From Actinostola sp. cb2023 (taxonomy: Eukaryota > Cnidaria > Anthozoa > Actiniaria > Actinostolidae): a stretch of DNA of 64,000 nt. The position numbers and the translations under genes are program-made. The notes beneath the pieces are model-generated. The model worked only from the letters and a program-made list of their open reading frames with translations. It was not told the DNA's origin and did no database searches. The stretch lies in NCBI GenBank assembly GCA_033675265.1, contig JAUJYZ010000572.1, forward strand, positions 1 to 64,000, in the 5' to 3' direction. Of the stretch, positions 20,261-31,658 are shown piece after piece; the first letter of the stretch is position 1; the number at the start of each line of letters is the position of its first letter.

Positions 20261-21355
20261 TCACTGACCTTCAACCGTTAAATTGTTTGACTAGATTCTT
20301 TGAAGGAAATTTTTAACATGTTAACTGCTTCAAATTATACTCACAATTCGTGGGGTAACTGTTAAAGAAGGTATAATCATTCAGTGCTCAGTCAAACAGT
20401 CAAACATAAATGAATGAGTCACAAAGCGACAAGACACTTTGTCGACCTCAAACAACTCGGACCGCGTGCTTTATCACGTGGTTCCTATAACACAGGTAAC
20501 CCGAACATGCTCCAGTACGACCACAACATCAGTACGTCAAGTCACATTTCTTTGCCTTCAGCGGCCTCTCTTGTTTCTAAAAGCTGGACCATTTTCTAGT
20601 CGTGTAACATTGGTCAGGCACAGGTTTTTATTTTCCAAGCAATTGAGTAAAAACTTATTGAATGTCCAGCTTTCTATTAGTTTGTCAAAACATTTAAATG
20701 TTTTTTGTTTACAATTCTGTTGACCAATGAGAAAGCGAGAAAATATTATATACCACGATAGCGCGCGCGTTTGTAATCAAAAAGCTCAAAAAGCTCCATT
20801 TCCCCTCCTCTTTCGAATACAATTATGACAATATGTTAAAGGGGAACAGGGAACTGAAGACACAATTTATTTTCTCAAGAAAGTTAGATATGACTTATGT
20901 TAGCATTACTTGGATATTATTTTTTTATAAATCTTTCTTAGATATCAACATAATTTACGTTCAATATGGAATATCATGCGCCATTTTGCCGCTTTACCGT
21001 CGGCTCAAATCTTTTTGTTTGTGACGTCGTTTTAGGGGAATATTAAAATCCGTTCACAACATTCTCTCGGGTACAAGAAAATACAATGCACTTATAATTA
21101 CTCTACGTTGTGACTGCACTTTCCCTTGGGATAGGTGACGTCTATTATGGGGAATAATTACTGAAGTGAGCCGCGATCATTTCAGCGATAATCTATGTCT
21201 TCAAACTCAAGTTTCTTCTCCATAAAGATAAAAACAATTGAAAATTAAATCAGAAAATGAATGTACACCACATTCTCTTTTTTTTAATCGAAAAATAAAT
21301 TTAGGCTACAGTTCTCCTTTAAGTTACGAACAGTCAGTCGTGGTATGTACTCACC
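20261..21355. other. intronic, no gene seen
   Basis: The sequence after the pseudogene might include its scrambled 3' end (20400-20600 has two overlapping open frames with Ser/His-rich content). I cannot align it to the DUF3504 C-terminus. The remainder is AT-rich. Confidence 0.3.
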
Positions 21356-21514
21356 CAGGGCCGTACATAACCCAGAATTCCGGGGGGCAGTATAGTACAT
21401 ATTTAATAGCCCCCCCCCCCAAAAAAAAAGTCCAGTTCTCAGTACTTTTTGATTTCTTTTTCGCCTTGCTAAGGGGGCAACTGCCCCCCTGCCCCTGTGC
21501 TGTGTACGGCCCTG
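21356..21514. mobile_element. MITE with CAGGGCCGTACA ends and 5-bp TSD
   Basis: The left end CAGGGCCGTACATAACC and the right end TGTGTACGGCCCTG are flanked by TCACC at 21351-21355 and 21515-21519. A C-run and an A-run occupy the middle. A further half copy (CAGGGCCGTATACAGCACAG) is at 35989-36020. CAGGG ends with 5-bp duplications are reported for the hAT5 group; that placement is inference. Confidence 0.8.
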
Positions 21515-22289
21515 TCACCGCGATATTATGTCATCGCATGGTCAAAATGTTGTGCAATCACGAGGCGATCCAAAAACAGTGTATTTAGCATTTAATATGT
21601 AATGTTTGAAGGCCGACAATGAGGACTGGGTGGGGTTTCAAGTCTGAGGCGAAGCCGAGGATTTGAAATCCCGCGTAGTCCGAATTGGCCGGCCTTTGAA
21701 CTACTTCTAAAACGAATTAATAATTCGGGAGGAACTGATTTATTTATTGAAATGGCAATAGTTTTGTATTTGTTTATTAAACTAAAAACAATATTCAATG
21801 ACGCATTAAAAGAATACCAAGATAAAGGTAAATCAAATTCCGTGATACCCATGATGGAATAGTGGTAATTCTAAACCTCATGAATAATTCATGAGCAATT
21901 GATCCAACCAGGTTGGTTGAATCGGTCACATGCATGGATCTATAAACCCTGAGACAGACACTGATAAAACATAGTGTCTGTATCAGTGATACATCACTAA
22001 TGTTTTATTAATCAGTTATATATCAGTGGTATATAAAATCACAAAATACTGAACCCACCAACTATTCAGCATGTATTGAATAGATTTTTAAGACAATCTC
22101 ATAGGGGTAAGTTGCACTTTTTTTTAATGTAATTATTTGTGAAAATGCTTTGATTTTTGGCCGATGAGCCGTCACTCGGCTGACCTGAGCGACACTGAAA
22201 AGGAAAAATAATATCGTAGAGTTATCGAAATCAATGGGAAAAATCAATGAGATATCAAGACTAGTAAGTACAAACAACCGACTCGACCA

Positions 22290-22765
22290 CAGGGAGTTCT
22301 AACTTGATATTTGTGGTCATTAGAAGCTCGTAAGATCGATCTGATATTTGTGGTCATTTTAGAAGCTCGTACGATCGATCAGTAATCAAACTCCCCCTCA
22401 TGCTTGATATTTGTGGCCATTTAGAAGCTCTCAAAGTCTGTATACATATAGCCTAAAAAAGCGGCTGTATTCGCAGGCTTGAGTATACATATCACTCGTA
22501 CGATCGATCAGTTAGCTGTGTAACCACGTCCTGTGGAATCGAACTCGCCCTCAGGCTTCCTGCGGCCCGGAGCGTTATCGGTCCAACTAAGAAGAAAAGC
22601 TACTTTTCTTCTCCTCTCACCTGCGGTGGCGTCTGGGCCGGTAACGCTCCTGACCGCGGGAAGCCTGAGGGCGAGTTTGATTCCACAGGACGTGGTTACA
22701 CAGCGTCATACAAACTGATCGATACAGACTTTGAGAGCTTCTAAATGGCCACAAATCAGACATTT
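22290..22765. repeat. nested palindrome
   Basis: The inner arms 22515-22594 and 22625-22704 pair (GCTGTGTAACCACGTCCTGT against ACAGGACGTGGTTACACAGC) around a CTTTTCTTCT spacer. Outer arms pair GGCCATTTAGAAGCTCTCAA (22418) with TTGAGAGCTTCTAAATGGCC (22732). Three direct copies of TTGATATTTGTGG(T/C)CAT precede it. Confidence 0.7.
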
Positions 22766-23327
22766 TAACAGTAAGTGTGTGTCATTTGTATCGTAACTAA
22801 CAGCTCTGTGTCATTTTATTTGTGTGGTAATCTTTCTGTTGTCTGTATTTTAATTTTCTTTTCGATCCTCTGTTCGCGGGATTCCTCCATTTTGAAGCGG
22901 GATGAAAGTTTGTTTCCTCAAAAATTCGCTTTTTCATGTCGAAAAAAAAGCTATTTTTCAACCAAAAAGGACGTTTTATAAACCAATAGTCTGTTTTAAG
23001 TTTTTGTTTTTTTAGCTTTTGTTACCGTCCCAAACCCCATGTCAATCCTTTTGAGTGAGCACAATAAGCAAAGTGCCACACAAACTCCGTCTTCGCGCTT
23101 CTTTCCCGGCTTCTTTATTACTTCTCAGTGCCTCTGTAAGCTTATAATCTTGTGGTGGAGTATCTTGTGTTCAAAAAGTATATTATATTACGTCGTATTG
23201 AATGTTGATAAATCTAATTGCATGAAGTATAATTTGTGTTGAATATTCCAAAATATATTTGCATGAAATGATGTGTATTCATACATTATTGATTATTAGT
23301 GTTTGTCTCTGACTTCTGTTTTTCATA

Positions 23328-23363
23328 TAGACGTTTCGGCCATTAATCAATGGCCTTCATCAG
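23328..23363 (-). ncRNA. hammerhead-ribozyme-like core
   Basis: On the minus strand the sequence reads CTGATGAAGGCCATTGATTA then ATGGCCGAAACGTC. That gives the invariant CUGAUGA box, a 7-bp stem II (GGCCATT/AATGGCC) with a GATT loop, the GAAA box and a GTC that could hold the cleavage site. Stem III would be extremely short and stem I weak (ATA/TAT), as in minimal motifs described for Penelope-like elements and retrozymes. There is one extra A between the first box and stem II. Self-cleavage is unproven; it may be a decayed or dimer-dependent motif. Confidence 0.45.
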
Positions 23364-23629
23364 TATTAATCGGAAACGTTGCGATCTTTGAAATACTTAA
23401 CGTTTGCGGCGCGCGCTTGATGTCCTTGCGCGTGTATTCATGTTCAATAACAATAATAATAATAATTATTATTATTAATAATAATTGAATAATTAACACG
23501 CTTTGGTCCGTACGTACAGATTGTTGACCAAAATATCAACTTTGAAGTTCAAAAGGATAGACATGGAGTTCCAGCGAAGCAACGGTCACAAACATCCACG
23601 TGGATAAAGTTTGAACCCTTCCGTATTAA

Positions 23630-24589
23630 TGCACCTATCAATGTTAAGCCCGAGGGGGGGGGGGGGGGGGGGGGAGGGCGGGCATACCCCCGGGCATTTG
23701 ACATTTTTTTATTTTTTGGGTCAATAGTCCCCACAGTGGAGCACCACACGGTGATCAATCTTTGTCAAATCCCCCCATCAAATCCACTCGAGTTCCGCCA
23801 TCTTTCTCCGTTGACTTTGTCTGACACTTCGTTTTTTAAAAACAGTTTATAAAGTCACTGCGAAATGACGATCGTAGAAGACCGGGAGAAGACGAATCAA
23901 ACAAAGATGTGATTAAAAAGTGAACAAAAGCTCAATAATGTACTACCATTTGCAAGCAACCGTTCAACGTGACTTTTTTGTCTGTTTTTTTTAATACCAT
24001 GCTGTTAACGAATAGTTTATATCTGATCGAAACGTAGACGTTTGGCGTGTGATATGTCAAAGTTTGACGAGCCCTGTCTAGGAGTTTTGGGGGTTTTGTT
24101 TGCAAAATGGGAACATTTTGTGGCTTCATGTGTGGAGTTTTCGCAATAAAATTAGAAAACATTTCTTTATCAAGATTTTAGCTGATTTGGAAACAGACTT
24201 GGGACCCAGACTTGATAAAAGTTTTAAAATTAAAAGGCAGCTAAAGACATAAAATATTTGTGGCTAAAACGTTCTCTAGATTTCACACGCCAAACATCGC
24301 CGCCTAATTAGCTAACTGGACGTTTGACAAGTATCGTACATTTGCATCACAAAAAGCAGCATAAAATATTGAAAAGCCCGCATTCACCACGCGGTCGAAC
24401 TCTCTCATCGATCGACACTTTGCTAAAACAGATTGGAGACCGGGAACCAGTAATGTCAAATCGCCCGACCCTGGGGTGCTCCCTGGTTGTCAATTAAAAT
24501 CAAAACCCCTTCCCACGGGCTGAGAATTCGAGTCAAATGCCCGTGTATGCCCGCCCTCCCCCCCCTCGGGCTTAACATTGATAGGTGCA
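23630..24589. mobile_element. 960-bp element with TAA TSD (Harbinger-like)
   Basis: TGCACCTATCAATGTTAAGC at the left is answered by GCTTAACATTGATAGGTGCA at the right, with TAA at 23627-23629 and 24590-24592. The TIR continues through CCCGAGGGGGG and GGCGGGCATAC. A 3-bp TAA duplication is characteristic of PIF/Harbinger. No DDE transposase or Myb-like frame is seen, so it is non-autonomous. Confidence 0.85.
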
Positions 24590-25049
24590 TAAACCTCCTA
24601 TGGTGTGTGGGTTCGAGTTATGCTATTTCAGCTTCACAATATTAGTTTGCATCTTCCACGTTTGCTGAAATCTGCACTGACTCCATTTTGATTATCGAAA
24701 TATGTTTAAGCTCCGAAACAACTTGCTGATCGGCAAATTCTGGCAAAGTTTTACCGAAATCCAATCGTAAGAGAACTCTTCTGTCCAAACACGTTCAAAC
24801 CAAATCTATTGTTGATCGTAATAAGAATGATTTTCAAGATTTTATCCTTGTTCATCGTGACGTCACACCATGCAACAACACTGTATCGCCGTTTGCCTAG
24901 AGACGCCCCCTCCCTCCTGACCTCAACTCATCCCACCGATTGGAGAAAGCTTTCATTTGTATTCGTAAGTAGGAAGTCGTAACAGATAATCGCAATTGCT
25001 GTCGGTGCTATGCAAAGGTCAATGATACGAGTAAATGAGACCTTTGCAT

Positions 25050-27400
25050 GACCTGTGTCAGTTCTATATCACTGATATAGAACTGATGAATAAAACATTA
25101 GTGCTGTATCAGTGATATAGAACTGATTAATAAAACATTAGTGCTGTATCAGTGATATAGAACTGATTAATAAAACATTAGTGCTGTATCAGTGATATAG
25201 AACTGATTAATAAAACATTAGTGCTGTATCAGTGATATAGAACTGATTAATAAAACATTAGTGCTGTATCTGATATAGAACTGATTAATAAAACATTAGT
25301 GGTGTATCACTGATATAGAACTGATTAATAAAACATTAGTGCTGTATCAGTGATATAGAACTGATTAATAAAACATTAGTGCTGTATCAGTGATATAGAA
25401 CTGATTAATAAAACATTAGTGGTGTATCACTGATATAGAACTGATTAATAAAACATTAGTGGTGTATCAGTGATATAGAACTGATTAATAAAACATTAGT
25501 GCTGTATCACTGATATAGAACTGATTAATGAAACATTAGTGCTGTATCTGATATAGAACTGATTAATAAAACATTAGTGGTGTATCACTGATATAGAACT
25601 GATTAATAAAACATTAGTGGTGTATCAGTGATATAGAACTGATTAATAAAACATTAGTGGTGTATCACTGATATAGAACTGATTAATAAAACATTAGTGC
25701 TGTATCTGATATAGAACTGATTAATAAAACATTAGTGCTGTATCAGTGATATAGAACTGATTAATAAAACAGTAGTGCTGTATCTGATATAGAACTGATT
25801 AATAAAACATTAGTGCTGTATCTGATATAGAACTGATTAATAAAACATTAGTGGTGTATCACTGATATAGAACTGATTAATAAAACATTAGTGCTGTATC
25901 ACTGATATAGAACTGATTAATAAAACATTAGTGCTGTATCAGTGATATAGAACTGATTAATAAAACATTAGTGCTGTATCAGTGATATAGAACTGATTAA
26001 TAAAACATTAGTGCTGTATCTGATATAGAACTGATTAATAAAACATTAGTGGTGTATCAGTGATATAGAACTGATTAATAAAACATTAGTGGTGTATCAC
26101 TGATATAGAACTGATTAATAAAACATTAGTGCTGTATCAGTGATATAGAACTGATTAATAAAACATTAGTGCTGTATCAGTGATATAGAACTGATTAATA
26201 AAACATTAGTGCTGTATCTGATATAGAACTGATTAATAAAACATTAGTGGTGTATCAGTGATATAGAACTGATTAATAAAACATTAGTGGTGTATCAGTG
26301 ATATAGAACTGATTAATAAAACATTAGTGGTGTATCACTGATATAGAACTGATTAATAAAACATTAGTGCTGTATCAGTGATATAGAACTGATTAATAAA
26401 ACATTAGTGCTGTATCAGTGATATAGAACTGATTAATAAAACATTAGTGCTGTATCAGTGATATAGAACTGATTAATAAAACATTAGTGCTGTATCAGTG
26501 ATATAGAACTGATTAATAAAACATTAGTGGTGTATCAGTGATATAGAACTGATTAATAAAACATTACGGTGGTGTATCAGTGATATAGAACTGATTAATA
26601 AAACATTAGTGCTGTATCAGTGATATAGAACTGATTAATAAAACATTATTATCACTGATGCTGATTAATAAAACATTAGTGCTGTATCTGATATAGAACT
26701 GATTAATAAAACATTAGTGCTGTATCAGTGATATAGAACTGATTAATAAAACATTAGTGGTGTATCAGTGATATAGAACTGTATCAGTGGTGTATCAGTG
26801 ATATAGAACTGATTAATAAAACATTAGTGGTGTATCACTGATATAGAACTGATTAATAAAACATTAGTGCTGTATCTGATATAGAACTGATTAATAAAAC
26901 ATTAGTGCTGTATCAGTGATATAGAACTGATTAAAAAACATTAGTGGTGTATCAGTGATATAGAACTGATTAATAAAACATTAGTGGTGTATCAGTGATA
27001 TAGAACTGATTAATAAAACATTAGTGGTGTATCAGTGATATAGAACTGATTAATAAAACATTAGTGCTGTATCAGTGATATAGAACTGATTAATAAAACA
27101 TTAGTGCTGTATCTGATATAGAACTGATTAATAAAACATTAGTGGTGTATCACTGATATAGAACTGATTAATAAAACATTAGTGGTGTATCAGTGATATA
27201 GAACTGATTAATAAAACATTAGTGGTGTATCAGTGATATAGAACTGATTAATAAAACATTAGTGCTGTATCACTGATATAGAACTGATTAATAAAACATT
27301 AGTGGTGTATCAGTGATATAGAACTGATTAATAAAACATTAGTGGTGTATCAGTGATATAGAACTGATTAATAAAACATTAGTGATGTATCAGTGATATA
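25050..27400. repeat. 40-bp satellite array, roughly 59 copies
   Basis: The unit is GTGCTGTATCAGTGATATAG plus AACTGATTAATAAAACATTA. Variants are GTGGTGTATCAGTG, GTGGTGTATCACTG and a shorter GTGCTGTATCTGATATAG form, interleaved in blocks, which points to unequal exchange or replication slippage of multi-unit segments. TATCAGTGATA and TATCACTGATA are near-palindromic, so each unit can form a small stem. The array abuts the right terminus of the two-hairpin element. Confidence 0.95.
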
Positions 27401-27557
27401 GACACTAATATAGATCCATGCATGTGACCAATAGGACAACCCTGGTTGGACTAATTGCTCTTGCACTATGTTTGCTAATTATGTAAGTTAAAATAAGTCT
27501 TGGTCGACTACACCAACATTACTCCATATGTTAACATGCTTTTCGGTCTTTCTTCAG

Positions 27558-27826
27558 CATTCAATTCAAAGTGTGAACTCACGTTGCAATAAGCTGGGCC
27601 ACTGGAGACAAAAGCACACAGTTATTTTGCTTTATAAACGGTGATTTGAAGACTCTTGTACTCGCCAATGCTGCGTTCGATGGATCTATCACCCTGAACA
27701 AGAACCACTATCAGCTTGGAATATATAAACCAGCTTCAGGGAAGACCTTCAAGGGATACATGTGTGACCTAGTGATGTATAACAGGACGCTAAGTGCAGA
27801 TAAAATTAAAGAAATTATTGCGATAA
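27558..27826 (+). pseudogene. LamG/C-type-lectin-like gene, exon C: second half of LamG, with in-frame TGA
   Basis: The acceptor is TTTCTTCAG (ending 27557) and the donor GTAAGA at 27827. The first base completes the split codon of exon B. The reading is IQFKV, TGA (27574-27576), then THVAISWATGDKSTQLFCFI, later YKPASGKTFKGYMCDLVMYN and RTLSADKIKEI. This is the canonical second half of a LamG_3/pentraxin-like domain, where W(T/H)H(V/I)A precedes the next strand. The TGA stands exactly where Trp (TGG) is expected, a single G-to-A change. Everything else is intact. Options: a recently inactivated gene, an allele, a sequence error, or A-to-I editing of the transcript. Confidence 0.7.
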
Positions 27827-28315
27827 GTAAGAACGCTTTCCATTTTAACGGCCTGTCCGCTGATCTTAATAATTCAGTATAACTCATCCAGCCGGGTTAT
27901 ATATCCGCTAACTAACTCGGATAGGAAGCAAGACGCACAAGCAAGACTACCTTCATATGTGCCAGGTCCCGGGTGCCAGGTCTTGCATGGTTTACAAGTC
28001 CACCCAGACCGAATTGAACTGGTTAATGTTCGATCGTTATTTTGAATCATGCAGCGGACAGACCGGTCTTCTCTGTCAAAACAGTGAAAAGTGAAAACCG
28101 CCCTAAGCGTCGTGTAGCTCATTGATGTTGATGAATAGATGATAAGCAATAATATTGCTATAAATTATTGAAGATGGTATCATCAGTATTGCTGTCTGGA
28201 TCTGTCAGTGGCGCGGCTCGCGGTGTGATAGTGGTGTTCGGATGTTGCTGGTTATAACTTAAGTAAACTATTCAGAAACAGTAATGTCCAACAGACGTAC
28301 TTCTTTTTATTGCAG
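27827..28315. other. intron 3 of the LamG/lectin-like gene
   Basis: Opens with GTAAGA and closes with TTTTTATTGCAG. A missing exon for the first half of the C-type lectin fold was looked for here and not found. No repeat is recognised. Confidence 0.5.
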
Positions 28316-28545
28316 CTACATACGACCTCTCTATCGCATGGATGGGAATGAATCGTACTGACAGCAGCACATTCTCTTGGTCTGATGGTACTTCTACGAA
28401 CGGCTATACGTCTTCGATGATGTCCCGTTATCTCACTCCATTGCTCACCAACCAAACCTGTGTAGCAGCAGGAGATGAGGGGATATGGTTTGCCAAACGA
28501 TGTGACGACAACAAGCCTTTCATTTGCTCTAAAACACTACCATGA
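28316..28545 (+). CDS. LamG/C-type-lectin-like gene, last exon: C-terminal half of C-type lectin fold
   Basis: After the acceptor TTGCAG the phase-1 codon is completed and the frame reads TYDLSIAWMGMNRTDSSTFS, WSDGTSTNG and, near the end, CVAAGDEGIWFAKRCDDNKP plus FICSK, with stop TGA at 28543-28545. W.G..R....F.WSDG and C...(G)W....C.....FIC are the hallmarks of the long-loop and C-terminal strands of C-type lectin domains, with the last three conserved Cys present. The calcium/sugar motifs EPN or QPD and WND are absent (GIWFAKR occupies that place), so sugar binding by the classical site is doubtful. The N-terminal half of the domain is not present in the preceding exon. Confidence 0.7.
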
Positions 28546-28547
28546 TA

Positions 28548-28640
28548 ACCAACCAAACCTGTGTAGCAGCACTGAAGAGATGAGGGGATATGGCTTGCTA
28601 AACGATGTGACGACAAAAAAAACACTACCATGATGACCAA
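28548..28640 (+). repeat. degenerate tandem copy of the lectin exon end
   Basis: ACCAACCAAACCTGTGTAGC to ACACTACCATGATGACCAAC repeats 28446-28553. It has a 3-6 bp insertion (ACTGAAGAG) and lacks the bases encoding PFICS. The copy is directly downstream of the stop codon and has lost its frame. Confidence 0.8.
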
Positions 28641-28785
28641 CTATCGTTTGCACATAAAAGGAGACAATCGCCTTTATCATAGCAATGAAATTATAACGAA
28701 AGGAAACGATGTTTTCTTTCGACAAATTTTATTTCCACTTTAGATCATATGCCAGGTAGGGAGAGAAGAAAACAGACACAGAGAT

Positions 28786-29047
28786 CAGGGGCGGATCTAG
28801 AGATTTTGAAAGGGGGGTGCACCACTAAGGGGCCGTAAGGCCCCTTCTTCTAGGGGGTGTGGGGGCATGTCCCCCCAGAAAATTTTGAAATCTAGAAGCT
28901 CGAAAATGCAATTTCCATCCATTCTGGGCATCAAATGGTGGGGAAACGTGGGCGAATATGTATCGGGCCCAACTCAAAGGGGGGGGGGGGGGGGGGGGGG
29001 GGGGGCACCGGCCCCCCATGCCCCCCCCCCCCTTGGATCCGCCCCTG
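28786..29047. mobile_element. MITE with CAGGGGCGGATC ends and GAGAT TSD
   Basis: CAGGGGCGGATCTAGA at the left and TTGGATCCGCCCCTG at the right, flanked by GAGAT (28781-28785 and 29048-29052). It has a G-run and a C-run inside. As at 21356-21514, a CAGGG end is paired with a 5-bp duplication. Confidence 0.8.
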
Positions 29048-29059
29048 GAGATAGAGATC

Positions 29060-29930
29060 ACATAGACGTATACGTAGGCATAGACATAGGGGCATAGTCA
29101 AGACATAGACAGACCCATGGCCAGTCATAGACATTGGCATTGGCGTATAGACATAGACAGACACAGTCATAGACATTGGCATTGGCATAGACATAGACAG
29201 ACACAGTCATAGACATTGGCATTGGCATGGACGTATAGACATAGACACAGTCATAGGCATAGACATTGGCATTGGCATGGACGTACAGACAGACACAGTC
29301 ATAGGCATTGGCATAGACGTAGACGTATAGACATAGACAGACACAGTCATAGACATTGGCAATGGCATGGACGTATAGACATAGACAGACACAGTCATAG
29401 ACATTGGCATAGACGTAGACGTATAGACATAGACAGACACAGTCATAGACATTGGCATAGACGTAGACGTATAGACATAGACAGACACAGTCATAGACAT
29501 TGGCATGGACGTAGACGTATAGACATAGACAGACACAGTCATAGACATTGGCATAGACGTAGACGTATAGACATAGACAGACACAGTCATAGACATTGGC
29601 ATAGACGTATAGACATAGACAGACACAGTCATAGACATTGGCAATGGCATGGACGTATAGACATAGACAGACACAGTCATAGATATTGGCAATGGCATGG
29701 ACGTATAGACATAGACAGACACAGTCATAGACATTGGCATAGACGTAGACGTGTAGACGTGTAGACATAGACAGACACAGTCATAGACCACTGGCATAGA
29801 CGCAAACGTATAGGCATAGACGTAGACATAGACATACAGAATTGACATAGAGATATACGTAGACATAGGCATAGACAGACACAGAGATAGAAATAGACGT
29901 ATAGATGTAGACGTAGACGTGATTGGAGAT
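29060..29930. repeat. CATAGACAGACACAGTCATAGACATTGG-type minisatellite
   Basis: Units of about 48-60 bp built from ATAGACAGACACAGTCATAG, ACATTGGCATAGACGTAGAC and GTATAGAC, repeated about 17 times with indels. Most unit lengths are multiples of three, which leaves long open frames on both strands (Tyr/Cys/Val-rich or His/Arg-rich). I do not regard these as genes. Confidence 0.9.
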
Positions 29931-30349
29931 CGCCATATTATATTTACTATATATTTACTATAATTATACTAATTATAGTAACGACAACGATCAAACTCCA
30001 CTATATCAGATATTGTGATCTGAAGTCGATGTGTGAATCATTATGTTAATCATTATATGGAATAATAGCACAACTACAATGAAAAAGTTACAAATAATGA
30101 GAGAAAACAATTTATTTTGATTCTTTATTTTTTTTCTCGCATTAATGTTTCTTCACTATACAATCTCAGGAAATTGATTTAAACCTAACCGTTATGCCAC
30201 TGATGCATGTGGTTGCTGTTCGCCATTTCAGTGGAGACGTTGCATCGTATCCCTGGTGAAATCAAGCGATTTTAATTTAAAAATACAAAAAATTGGTCAT
30301 GGGACGCTTCCTAGCAAATTGAGACCGCCATGAGTCATCGGTTTACTAT
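29931..30349. other. AT-rich stretch, nothing recognised
   Basis: No coding frame, RNA gene or clear repeat seen. Confidence 0.35.
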
Positions 30350-30608
30350 GACAGTATCCGAATTTATTTGTTTAATAAAGTGCCATTTTTTATCCAACTG
30401 ATTTGGTAAATACTAAAACAATTTTCCCCCGAAGTGGAGGTGAGTAGTGGTGGATATTTACCGCGAGATTAAAATCACGTGGGACTCGCGGCTCGGTAAA
30501 TATCCACCACTACTCACCTCCACTTCGGGGGATAATTGTTTTAGTATTTACCAAATCAGTTGGATAAAAAATGATACTTTATTAAACAAATAAATTCGGA
30601 TACTGTAG
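30350..30608. mobile_element. palindromic MITE (GGTGAGTAGTGGTGGATATT family), copy 1
   Basis: Arms of about 110 bp: CAGTATCCGAATTTATTTGT at the left, mirrored at 30587-30606, with GTGAGTAGTGGTGGATATTT near the loop and a CGCGAG/CTCGCG spacer. A shorter relative is at 36135-36243. Confidence 0.8.
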
Positions 30609-30694
30609 CGAAACGAGACGCCATTTTGAATCTCGTCCCAAAACAGTGAATAGCCAAGGATATTTCGAGTTACGGGAGCCAATCAAAACGCGCC

Positions 30695-30727
<33 letters not shown>

Positions 30728-31658
30728 AGGTGAATATTCACCTTGCATAATGCTTCATATTGTCATAAATGCAAGTGGTTTCAACCTACCCACACGTCCA
30801 ACCGACACCACAAAATTCTTTACAGTCGCTGTCAACGTAGCACATGTCTTGACAGGACCTGTCGTTAATGTACGATTTTCTCAGATTTTGGAATTGTTTC
30901 CTCTTTCTTGGTAACTGGTGACTCCTACGTAATGAAATCAAAGGTTACAGCTTATTTCTCTCTATCCTTATCCCTTTTGTTTACTGATACACCTTGCCTA
31001 ATTCAATTAAGTTAGTCACCTTTGACTCACAAATGTGCGACCCCAGAGAATCATGGGAGATACTGTTTACCAAGGCCAAATTCCCTGACATTGCGACAAT
31101 GAAAAAATGTGGCCATCTCATTTTGAATGTCACTAATTGAATTTGCTTCACCGCAATGCTCTTGTTTAGTACAAGACGTTCAATCATGAAGAATATGGTT
31201 GCAAATAGAAAGCCCATGATCCTTCAGGGTCGCACCTTTCACCCTTTTCGTGGAACTAACATAATGGTGACAGCTAAATGGGACCTCATTAATATAAAAA
31301 AATAGAACGATTCAATAACACAATAGATTCGTTCTATTGTTTGTTCGGCCAAGGGCGGTTTGGGCTATGGAAACAAACCTTCTAATATAATATTGAAATA
31401 CAGTCGAACCTCTCTAATACGGACACCGAAGGGATAGAGCAAAGTGTCCGTATTAGAGAGGTTATGAATATGCATTTAAATGTTTTTAAAATAGACAGTA
31501 CAAATCATTACAATACAATTACGAACAATTCCAAAAACGTATGGCAATATTTTCAAGTGTAGCGAAGAGTAAAGTAGTAGAGTATTTACTGAAATATGTT
31601 TGCTGGCATAAGTAGTGTATTTATTGTAGAACTTATTCAGGAGAAACGATAAACTTAC
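30609..31658. other. mostly unassigned, with a small TIR repeat at 31408-31465
   Basis: CAGTCGAACCTCTCTAATAC at 31411 is answered by GTGTCCGTATTAGAGAGG at 31444-31461, a short hairpin element. ATAGAACGATTCAATA near 31303 pairs with the inverse at 31325. A downstream exon for the signal-peptide exon at 31659-31714 was sought here; the minus-strand frames at 30981-31217 did not give a compatible phase. Confidence 0.4.

Larger units (their letters stand above)
21596..27480. mobile_element. large element of the two-hairpin family carrying a satellite
   Basis: A hairpin-1-like start (21600-21712, GACTGGGTGGGGTTTCAAGT) is followed by the terminal block CAATTGATCCAACCAGGTTG and GGTCACATGCATGGATCTAT at 21897-21943. 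That block is mirrored at 27410-27465 (ATAGATCCATGCATGTGACC and CCCTGGTTGGACTAATTGC). Just inside both ends sits the same satellite unit: one decayed copy at 21965-22045, and the 2.3 kb array at 25050-27400. Several other elements are nested between 22290 and 24600. Confidence 0.65.

Noticed and set aside
25050..27400. TATCAGTGATA in every satellite unit resembles the core of the tet operator
   Set aside because: An 11-bp palindrome in an animal satellite; no repressor or bacterial context, so coincidence.
25050..27400. Regular 40-bp periodicity considered as a CRISPR-like array
   Set aside because: Repeats are directly adjacent with no unique spacers, and the DNA is eukaryotic.
29058..29872. 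Open frames of 182-236 codons on both strands (Tyr/Cys/Val- or His/Arg-rich)
   Set aside because: They arise from a minisatellite whose unit lengths are mostly multiples of three; they overlap in several frames and have no splice or start context.
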